Assembly (NCBI GenBank): GCA_020432595.1
Contig: JAGQGA010000193.1
Coordinates: forward strand, 1 to 8,822
DNA: 8,822 nucleotides
Origin: Anaerolineales bacterium
Lineage (GTDB): Bacteria > Chloroflexota > Anaerolineae > Promineifilales > Promineifilaceae
Direction of reading: 5' to 3'
Part shown: in pieces, positions 1-5,547 of the stretch
How positions within the stretch are numbered: position 1 is the first letter of the stretch
Layout of the letters: each line of letters opens with the position of its first letter
Made by a program: the position numbers and the translations under genes
The notes under the pieces: generated by a model
Told to the model about the DNA's origin: nothing
The model's database searches: none
Seen by the model: only the letters and a program-made list of their open reading frames with translations

Positions 1-2
1 TG

Positions 3-986
3 TCGCCCGGCACCGTCATTGGCGCGGCCTCGCCTATTAACGGCGACGGTAGCGACATTGGCGAAACGCTCTACCGCAAGCAGGTGGAGGATTTGAAGGC
101 GACGATGCGGACGCTGACGGCGCGGCGCGGGGATGAGGCAGTAGCTGTGGCCGAGGCCATGATTGAAGATGCCCGTGCCGTCACCGCTGATGAGGCGTTG
201 GAACTGGGGCTGATTGACCTGGTTGCCAACGATAACGACCAACTGCTGGCTGAGATTGACGGGCTGGCTGTAGCAGTGGATGGGCGGGAGGTGGTGTTGC
301 AGACGAGTGGGGTGGAGAAACGGCCGTTAACCCTCACCCTCACCGAACGCATCCTCGCCGCTCTCACCAACCCGCTCCTGCTGGGCATCCTCATCACCAT
401 CGGTGCCCAAGCCCTCATCTTTGAAGTCACCCACCCCGGCTTTGGTGCCCCCGGCATTGTCGGCATCCTCTGCATTGCGCTGGCACTTTATGGCTTCGGC
501 CAGCTACCCGTCAACTATCTTGGCCTCGGTCTTATCGCCCTGGCCTTTATCCTGCTGATCACCGAAGCATTTACCCCCACGCACGGCGTTTTAGGCGTGG
601 GAGGCGTGCTTTCCCTTTTTGCCGGGCTGCTCGTCCTGTTTAACTCCCCCAGCTCTCCCGACTTCATCCGCCTTTCCATTCCTGGCGCGATTGGCATCAC
701 CCTGTTTACGGCCGGCTTCTTTGCCTTCATCATTTTTGCCGCCATTCGTATTCGGCGCGCCCCTGTCATCACCGGTGCTGAAGGGCTGGTGGGGCAGCTT
801 GGCCCGGTGCGCCAGCCGCTGGTTGCCACCGCCAATGAGAGCGTTTACCAGGGTTCGGTCTTGGTCAACGGCGAACTGTGGCGGGCACAGTCGGATGAAC
901 CGTTGGACGCAGGAGCCAAGGTGGTGGTCAAATCACTAAACGGGTTTACGCTGCACGTCAAGAAAGTTGGGTCCAAGGTGCCATAA
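3..986 (+). CDS. NfeD-family membrane-bound serine protease (ClpP class), C-terminal part; 5' end outside window
   Basis: The reading frame is open from the first complete codon at position 3, so the gene starts upstream of the window; the GTG at 84 is internal. The visible start, SPGTVIGAASPI, matches the segment after the catalytic serine in long NfeD proteins (ClpP-like fold). The serine itself lies outside the window. Lys at 78-80 (in LYRKQVEDLK) aligns by eye with the catalytic lysine of the archaeal homologue PH1510. The typical ClpP-class stretch TADEALELGLIDLVA follows. About four to five hydrophobic segments lie between codons near 350 and 770, with the family-like HPGFGAPGIVG and FTPTHGVLGVGG turns. 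A soluble C-terminal beta domain (NfeD OB fold, ending GFTLHVKKV) completes the protein. The family is thought to act in membrane protein quality control, cleaving stomatin-like partners; no stomatin gene is visible here. It converges on the next gene with a 7 bp gap. Confidence 0.9.
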   Translation, partial: SPGTVIGAASPINGDGSDIGETLYRKQVEDLKATMRTLTARRGDEAVAVAEAMIEDARAVTADEALELGLIDLVANDNDQLLAEIDGLAVAVDGREVVLQTSGVEKRPLTLTLTERILAALTNPLLLGILITIGAQALIFEVTHPGFGAPGIVGILCIALALYGFGQLPVNYLGLGLIALAFILLITEAFTPTHGVLGVGGVLSLFAGLLVLFNSPSSPDFIRLSIPGAIGITLFTAGFFAFIIFAAIRIRRAPVITGAEGLVGQLGPVRQPLVATANESVYQGSVLVNGELWRAQSDEPLDAGAKVVVKSLNGFTLHVKKVGSKVP

Positions 987-993
987 AATTGTG

Positions 994-2391
994 CTATAGC
1001 CGGATCAATCCTTCGGGAGTCGTTGGGATTGTTCTCACCTGCTGGCTGGCTCCCCAGAAGTAGGTGGGGTGGTAAAGGAAAAGCCAGGGGGCATCGTCGT
1101 GGAGGAGGCGGTAAGCGGTGCGGTAGATGCTTTGCCGCTGGGTGGGGTTGACGGTACGGCTGGCTTGGTCAAGCAGTTGGTTAACCTGTGGGTTGTGGTA
1201 CCCTTGCCACCAGGGGCCGGCCGTATCGGAGTTCAGCTTTTCGCGCAGCACACGGTAGGTGCTGAGGGGGCTGGAGTCGAAACAGCAAGCGTCGTGGATT
1301 TGTTTGGCTTTAACCATATGGGCGTAGGCAACGCGGTCGGTGTAGTGGCGAAGTTCGATGGGGAGATTAACGGCCGTTAAATTCTCCACCAACAGCTCAC
1401 CCAGCAGCGGTGCTTCATCTGGCAGCGTTTGCGGCACATCAATCACCAGCTTGCCGCTGAACCCCACTTCGGCCAACAGCATTTGGGCTTTGACCGGGTC
1501 ATACGGATAGGGGGCAAGCCACGGGTCACAGCCAAAATGGTAGGGGGTGAGGGGGCCATTAAGGGGAGAAGCAGCAGGCCGCGCCAGGTCAATCATCCGC
1601 TCAACATTGACCGCATAGTTGATCGCCTGCCGCATCCGCGTGTCGGTGGCAGGGCCATGCTGAATGTTGAACAGAAACGCCACGCACAGATTGCTCGACT
1701 GAGCCAGCTTTTTCCCTCCGGCAGCCTCCACCGCATTCGCCTGCTGTTGCGACAAATCCATCACCAAATCAGCTTTGCCCGACAGCAGTGCCGCCAACCT
1801 TTGGGCAGCGTCGGGTTCGCCACGCCAAACAAGGCGGGGATGGGCGGCAGTCCACCGAGTGCGACAGTGGGGAAATGGCTCCAGTACGACCTCGTTTTCC
1901 CCGTGTGCCACCAGTTGGTAGGAGCCGCTGCCCACCAGCCGGTGGGGCAAATCGGCCAGGGCGTTTTGCGGCACAATGGGAATGGCAACAAGCAGGTCGA
2001 GCAGGTCGGCCATGGGTCGGGCGGTGGTGATGCAAACGGCCGTTTCTCCCGCCACCGCCATCTCCGCATCCCCCAAATAGCTGGCCCACACCCCTTCCGT
2101 ACCAAACTCGCCCCCCACGCTGGGGTCACAAGCACGACGCAGTGAAGCCACCACATCGGCCGGGGTGAGGGTTGCGCCATTGTGAAAAACCACGTCATCA
2201 CGCAGGGTAAAAGTCCAGGTGTGGGCATCGTCGGCCAGATGCCAATGGGTGGCGAGGGCGGGGACAAAACGGCCGTGGGCGTCGCGTTGCACCAGGGCAT
2301 CGAAGATGGCGGTGAGCAGGTTGAGCCGGTTACGGGCATCAGAACAGATATGAGGGTCGGCCAGGGAAACGGCCGTTTGTAAAATAATCAT
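994..2391 (-). CDS. Family 5 solute-binding protein (OppA/DppA-like) without a signal peptide
   Basis: The 465-residue product has the SBP_bac_5 pattern throughout: NLLTAIFDALVQRD near residues 24-37, then VPALATHWHLADDAHTWTFTLRDDVVFHNGATLTPADVVASL-type sequence at about 43-84, RMRQAINYAVNVERMI in the middle, and PYDPVKAQMLLAEVGF later. Relatives bind oligopeptides, dipeptides, nickel or sugars for ABC importers; the ligand cannot be read here. The protein begins at the first strand of the mature domain (MIILQTAVSLADPH), with no hydrophobic leader and no lipobox cysteine. An in-frame TAA lies at 2406-2404, five codons upstream of the ATG, so a leader cannot be recovered by moving the start. 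No permease or ATPase gene is nearby. No clear Shine-Dalgarno is seen. It may therefore be cytoplasmic, or a remnant. It lies 71 bp after the methyltransferase, across a hairpin repeat. Confidence 0.85.
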   Translation of the reverse strand: MIILQTAVSLADPHICSDARNRLNLLTAIFDALVQRDAHGRFVPALATHWHLADDAHTWTFTLRDDVVFHNGATLTPADVVASLRRACDPSVGGEFGTEGVWASYLGDAEMAVAGETAVCITTARPMADLLDLLVAIPIVPQNALADLPHRLVGSGSYQLVAHGENEVVLEPFPHCRTRWTAAHPRLVWRGEPDAAQRLAALLSGKADLVMDLSQQQANAVEAAGGKKLAQSSNLCVAFLFNIQHGPATDTRMRQAINYAVNVERMIDLARPAASPLNGPLTPYHFGCDPWLAPYPYDPVKAQMLLAEVGFSGKLVIDVPQTLPDEAPLLGELLVENLTAVNLPIELRHYTDRVAYAHMVKAKQIHDACCFDSSPLSTYRVLREKLNSDTAGPWWQGYHNPQVNQLLDQASRTVNPTQRQSIYRTAYRLLHDDAPWLFLYHPTYFWGASQQVRTIPTTPEGLIRL

Positions 2392-2401
2392 AGCAATTGC
2401 A

Positions 2402-2440
2402 GGTTAGAGATTAGAGCGCGATCACGCTCTGATCTTCAAT
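2402..2440. repeat. Heptamer hairpin repeat, copy 1 (divergent)
   Basis: The left arm reads GGTTAGAGATTAGAGCG and the right arm CGCTCTGATCTTCAAT, around a 6-nt loop (2419-2424). Pairing AGAGCG with CGCTCT continues outward through most of the arm with two G-U type pairs. It is the same family as the copies at 4809-4864 and 8511-8570, with a different loop and fewer complete heptamers. It fills the gap between the methyltransferase stop and the solute-binding protein start, and it supplies the in-frame TAA upstream of the latter. Confidence 0.6.
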
Positions 2441-2462
2441 GTCAACTCACGGGAACACACCG

Positions 2463-3182
2463 CTAATTCTTGCTGTCCTCTTTTGTCCACCACCAAATGC
2501 CCGTACACTCTGGCAAAACAGTCAATTGATCGCGCAAAATACGGTCGGCCAGCTCGTCGCCAAAGAAAAAGCGAGTTAGGTAAGCACCTTCGGCGGGTGA
2601 GGCAAATTGGTAATCGGTACGAATCCAGGTGGATTGGAAGCCGTGGTCGTTTTCCCACCAGCGGTACAGTTCAGCCAGCCCTGCGGTGGGTGGGGTGGGG
2701 GCTTCAAAGCCGGTGCCAAGCGTTTCCAACAACATGAGCGTGCCGCCAGGGCGCAGCACACGGCGCATTTCGCTGAGGGCGGCGTTGATTTCGTCACGCC
2801 AGCTTTCGGGAAACCAGCCGACGCAGTGGGCAAGGCTCCAACCAGCTATGGCGATGTCGGCACTGGCATCAGGGGCAGGTAGGGCATGGTTGGGGGAAAC
2901 GGCCGTTTCTACCCCCTTACCCAACACCTCCATCTTGGCTAATTTTTCCGTTGCCACCGCCAGCATGTGGGCCGAGCCGTCGTAAGCGCGAATCGTGCGG
3001 GCATAGGGTGCCAACATACAGACTAGCCGCCCCGTGCCGGTGCCTAGCTCAATGATGTCGGTTTGGGAAAACGGCCGTATTTTTTCCAGCGCCGGTAAAA
3101 TATTCCCCTGATAATCTTCTGTAGCAACCATTGCCTCATAGGCCGCCGCTTTGGTGGCATAAATTTCCTGAAAATGATCCAT
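2463..3182 (-). CDS. Class I SAM-dependent methyltransferase
   Basis: The 239-residue product shows the class I methyltransferase landmarks in order: motif I IIELGTGTGRL at residues 43-53 (SAM-binding glycine loop), an acidic residue Asp68 at the end of strand 2 (IRAYDGSAHML), the motif-IV-like ADIAIAGWSLAHC at 108-120, and RVLRPGGTLMLLE at 141-153. The substrate cannot be deduced. It is soluble, with a Trp-rich C-terminus. Its ATG follows the stop codon of the DUF1304 gene by 2 bp (TAACAATG), with a GGGG stretch just before that stop, so translation is probably coupled. Two copies of the ACGGCCGT palindrome lie in the gene and are read as ETAVSP and as RPF. Confidence 0.88.
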   Translation of the reverse strand: MDHFQEIYATKAAAYEAMVATEDYQGNILPALEKIRPFSQTDIIELGTGTGRLVCMLAPYARTIRAYDGSAHMLAVATEKLAKMEVLGKGVETAVSPNHALPAPDASADIAIAGWSLAHCVGWFPESWRDEINAALSEMRRVLRPGGTLMLLETLGTGFEAPTPPTAGLAELYRWWENDHGFQSTWIRTDYQFASPAEGAYLTRFFFGDELADRILRDQLTVLPECTGIWWWTKEDSKN

Positions 3183-3184
3183 TG

Positions 3185-3541
3185 TTACCCCAGAATGAGC
3201 AGTGCCAGCAGCGCTAATACGGCCGGCAGCCCTTGCACAATCATAATGCGCGGCTTGCCGGTGCTAAGACCGCCGTAAACGGCCGCAACGATGACGCAGA
3301 GAAGGAAAAACCATTTGAAGGCAAAATTTCCCGTCACCAGCCCATACAATAAGCCTGCCGCCAGGAAGCCGTTGTAAAGCCCCTGATTGGCCGCCAACAC
3401 TTTTGTCTGTTCTGCCAGATCCTTGGTTGTGCCAAAAATGCGCCGCACGCGGGGCGTTGTCCACAAAAACATTTCCATCACCAAAATATAAATGTGTTCC
3501 AGCGCTACAACGGCTATTAAAATCGTTGAAACAATTTGCAT
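3185..3541 (-). CDS. DUF1304 family small membrane protein
   Basis: The product is a 118-residue, very hydrophobic protein with about four membrane segments. It carries the DUF1304 signatures: EHIYILVMEMFLW near the N-terminus and NQGLYNGFLAAGLLYG in the middle. The family has no established biochemical role. Two consecutive ATG codons exist (3544 and 3541). The Shine-Dalgarno sits only 2 nt from the first but 5 nt from the second, so I place the start at 3541; a start at 3544 adds one Met. The stop lies 2 bp from the methyltransferase start, making these two genes a tight operon. The gene has no exact copy of the ACGGCCGT palindrome, only near matches at 3219 and 3279. Confidence 0.88.
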   Translation of the reverse strand: MQIVSTILIAVVALEHIYILVMEMFLWTTPRVRRIFGTTKDLAEQTKVLAANQGLYNGFLAAGLLYGLVTGNFAFKWFFLLCVIVAAVYGGLSTGKPRIMIVQGLPAVLALLALLILG

Positions 3542-3546
3542 CATGT

Positions 3547-3552
3547 CTCCTT
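3547..3552 (-). promoter_or_regulatory. Ribosome binding site AAGGAG for the DUF1304 gene
   Basis: Read on the minus strand, AAGGAG is followed by AC and then ATGATG. This is the strongest Shine-Dalgarno in the window. Its spacing of 5 nt to the second ATG favours that codon over the first, which is only 2 nt away. Confidence 0.75.
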
Positions 3553-3582
3553 GTCGCTAGGAATCGTATCACTGTTTTAGCG

Positions 3583-3628
3583 TGGTGCGTGGTGCGTAGC
3601 CAACAGGCCTTTTATGCACCACGCACCA
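3583..3628. repeat. Inverted repeat with 13-bp stem
   Basis: TGGTGCGTGGTGC (3583-3595) pairs exactly with GCACCACGCACCA (3616-3628). The enclosed 20 nt can extend the stem by a few pairs. It lies in the 125 bp gap between the creatininase gene and the DUF1304 gene and is unrelated in sequence to the heptamer hairpins. There is no T tract after either arm, so it is not a textbook terminator. It may be another dispersed intergenic element or an attenuating hairpin in the leader of the DUF1304 operon. Confidence 0.6.
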
Positions 3629-3669
3629 AATTTATCAGCCTACAAAATCGGAAACCCGTTTTTCGTTTA

Positions 3670-4797
3670 TCACCTGCTGCCTACCCGCCGCGCCTCGCGC
3701 CGCTGCTGCTGTTCGTGAATTTCCTCGACGTGGGCTACTTTTTCTAAAACGGCCGTCTCCAGCCACAGCTTCCCGTTAACGGCCGTTGCCACACTCCCTG
3801 CCCCATATGACCCTGTAGCCGTGTCATCTTCCCAGGGTGGGTTCGCCACCAATGCCCCACCTTCCACCCAATCCATGTAGTAGCTTTCGGTACCGACAAA
3901 ATCCATCTCGTCCACCACCTTCGCCATTTGCACCAAATCGGGGCGCAAATGCAGCAGCATCGCCGTTTCCAGCTCACCGGCGTGACCCATGCCGCCGCGT
4001 GGCGACAGGCGCGTTTGCTGCACCACCGGCGTGGCAATGTGGCCGGATGTGTGGAGCCAGGTGGTGGCACAAAAAATGCGGCGGTGGCGTTCGCCCGCAT
4101 ATTTGACCACGTTGACCAAGAAGGAGCAGCTACCGCCGTGGCCGCTGATTAAATACAGCTTGTCAAAACCGCGCCCAGCCAGCACGTCCACCACCGCCAG
4201 CCAAAAATCTTCAAAGGCGCGGCCACCGCAGTTAAGCGTTCCGGCAAAGCTGGCGCGGTGGGTACTAACGCCGTAGGGGAAGACAGGTAGGCAGGTGGCG
4301 AGGTAGGGGGCAGAAACGGCCGTTTTTTCCCCAATCGCCCCAATAATTTCGGTATCTACCGACAGCGGCAGGTGGTAGCCGTGCTGCTCGGTGTGGCCGA
4401 TGGGAATGATGACCACTTTGTCGCGGTTGTGGTCGGCCGGCAGCCGTGGCGCGGGGAGAAATTGGCTGTGGTGCGGCAGCGCCATCCGCGCCGCCCCTAG
4501 ACCCAAATCAACCCCCTGCGGCGTCAGAGCCAACACCCGCGTAAAGCCGTCGTCGCGCAGGCCATCAAGCAAATTAGCAACCATTTGCCCCAGCAGCGGC
4601 TCCGCCACCGCCAGCCCACTACCTCGCCAGCCAAACGGCAGCGACGGCAGCAGCCCAATTTGCGGCGGATTACCCAGCCCTTCGGCCACTTTTGCCAACT
4701 CATAGCCACCGCCCAGCGGCACAACCAGCGGCGTGTCGCGGGACAAGGCGGCGACATCGGGCCAGGTTAGGTGTTCGTAGGAGAAAAATTGTGTCAT
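3670..4797 (-). CDS. Creatininase-family amidohydrolase with degenerate duplicated N-terminal domain
   Basis: Residues about 127-345 of 375 form a creatininase domain: VVIIPIGHTEQHGYHLPLSVDT (Glu137, His139, Asp148 as likely metal ligands), LPVFPYGVSTHRASFAGTL, GFDKLYLISGHGGS (His220) and GHAGELET (Glu275). The family hydrolyses cyclic or linear amides in a metal-dependent way and includes creatininase, MftE and formamide hydrolases; the substrate here is unknown. The usual GHGGN is GHGGS. Residues 1-100 look like a second, shorter creatininase fold: LTWPDVAAL, VVPLGGGYEL in place of the metal-binding loop, LLPSLPFGW, GFTRVLALTPQG in place of the HGG strand. They lack all metal ligands. The chosen ATG at 4797 begins the homologous sequence; an in-frame ATG at 4845 would add 16 residues encoded by the hairpin repeat and is rejected. 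Confidence 0.85.
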   Translation of the reverse strand: MTQFFSYEHLTWPDVAALSRDTPLVVPLGGGYELAKVAEGLGNPPQIGLLPSLPFGWRGSGLAVAEPLLGQMVANLLDGLRDDGFTRVLALTPQGVDLGLGAARMALPHHSQFLPAPRLPADHNRDKVVIIPIGHTEQHGYHLPLSVDTEIIGAIGEKTAVSAPYLATCLPVFPYGVSTHRASFAGTLNCGGRAFEDFWLAVVDVLAGRGFDKLYLISGHGGSCSFLVNVVKYAGERHRRIFCATTWLHTSGHIATPVVQQTRLSPRGGMGHAGELETAMLLHLRPDLVQMAKVVDEMDFVGTESYYMDWVEGGALVANPPWEDDTATGSYGAGSVATAVNGKLWLETAVLEKVAHVEEIHEQQQRREARRVGSR

Positions 4798-4808
4798 TGA
4801 TAGAGATT

Positions 4809-4864
4809 GGAGACTAGAGATTGGAGATTGGTTTGTATGCACCAATCTCCAATCTCTAATCTCT
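4809..4864. repeat. Heptamer hairpin repeat, copy 2 (best)
   Basis: Tandem heptamers of the form RGAGATT run from about 4801 to 4831. The 18-nt arm TAGAGATTGGAGATTGGT (4815-4832) is the exact reverse complement of 4841-4858, around an 8-nt loop; pairing resumes outward after one mismatch. It lies between the GNAT gene and the creatininase gene. The last codons and the TAG stop of the GNAT gene (4856-4858) lie inside the right arm. It may act as a processing or stabilising hairpin; no T tract follows, so factor-independent termination is not supported. Confidence 0.85.
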
Positions 4865-5179
4865 CATTTTTGGATTCACCACCGTCCCCATCATTTCCCC
4901 TGCCCAACTAGGAGGCGCAGGTTCCAGCGTCATACCTAACCGACGCATGAGTGCCAGCGAACGGCCGTTAGCGGCATCGGCAATAGTAACAATGCGGTGC
5001 AGTCGCATGTCTTCAAAGGCAAAGTAGCGCAGGGCAACGGCGGCTTCAAAAGCATACCCTTGCCCCCAGTAGGCACGCCCCAGCTTATAGTACAATTCGA
5101 CAAGGGGATAGGCGGCGGGAATATCGTCGGGGGTAAACGGCCGTAAAATTAATCGCTCTGTTTCTAATTGATGCGGCAT
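4856..5179 (-). CDS. GNAT acetyltransferase (RimJ/RimL-like), apparently internally deleted
   Basis: The 107-residue product begins like a RimJ/RimL-type GNAT enzyme (LETERLILRPFTPDD, residues 5-19) and ends like one: LGRAYWGQGYAFEAAVAL, containing the acetyl-CoA loop, then LHRIVTIADAANGRSLALMRRLGMTLEP. Family members are usually about 170-180 residues. Here PLV near residue 27 runs straight into ELYYKLGRAYW, so roughly 60-70 residues that form the central beta strands are missing, without a frameshift. The C-terminal MRD and stop come from the hairpin repeat. An AAAGGA ribosome site sits 7 nt before the ATG, and a promoter-like sequence lies further upstream, so it could still be expressed. 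It is probably a decaying gene or a non-catalytic remnant. Confidence 0.75.
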   Translation of the reverse strand: MPHQLETERLILRPFTPDDIPAAYPLVELYYKLGRAYWGQGYAFEAAVALRYFAFEDMRLHRIVTIADAANGRSLALMRRLGMTLEPAPPSWAGEMMGTVVNPKMRD

Positions 5180-5226
5180 AAACCAATCCTTTCTAACACC
5201 CGCTTCCTACTTCACCAAGCCAAACT

Positions 5227-5255
5227 ATCATACCAACAGCGCCTATGTGAACCAA
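5227..5255 (-). promoter_or_regulatory. Candidate promoter for the GNAT-led leftward gene run
   Basis: On the minus strand, TTGGTT (5255-5250) and TATGAT (5232-5227) are separated by 17 bp. Initiation would be near 5220, about 40 nt before the GNAT ATG. The match is by eye to a housekeeping sigma consensus. Confidence 0.4.
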
Positions 5256-5286
5256 ATTCAGCCACTTGGTACCCAATGTGTGTGTT

Positions 5287-5315
5287 TTGTCACAAAGCTA
5301 GGGTAGGTGTAAAAT
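5287..5315 (+). promoter_or_regulatory. Candidate promoter for the glycosyltransferase gene
   Basis: TTGTCA (5287-5292) and TAAAAT (5310-5315) are separated by 17 bp. Initiation near 5322 would leave a leader of about 225 nt before the ATG at 5548. Confidence 0.4.
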
Positions 5316-5547
5316 AGCCACCATATTTTTACCATCAAGACCCTTATAAACCTCTTATAGGTTAAACTTAGAACAAAAAAGTCACCAATATCAGTACATA
5401 ACATCCAGGTTTTAACATTTGTTGGCTCTTAAATTATCCCATTGTGCCACTTTCTAAGCCAGCACCGTCAACGAGATAAATTCGTGAGCATGTCATTGAA
5501 CACAACCACTGCCCCACACATCCTCATGAAAAGCAGTCACCTATCTC

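Larger units (their letters stand above)
5180..5547. other. AT-rich intergenic spacer between divergent genes
   Basis: No convincing gene is present. The stretch is more AT-rich than its surroundings and contains no copy of the ACGGCCGT palindrome. It holds the ribosome site of the GNAT gene (5187-5192, minus strand), a candidate promoter for each direction, and otherwise nothing I recognise. Confidence 0.6.

Noticed and set aside
84..86. GTG as start of the NfeD gene
   Set aside because: The frame continues upstream to the window edge with conserved family sequence (SPGTVIGAASP), so the gene is cut by the window and this GTG is internal.
1429..2145. 238-codon open frame on the plus strand
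   Set aside because: It is antisense to the solute-binding protein, whose minus-strand translation shows clear family motifs throughout; the plus-strand translation shows none.
4798..4845. Upstream in-frame start for the creatininase gene
   Set aside because: The added 16 residues are encoded by the heptamer hairpin repeat and do not resemble the family; homology begins at the ATG at 4797.
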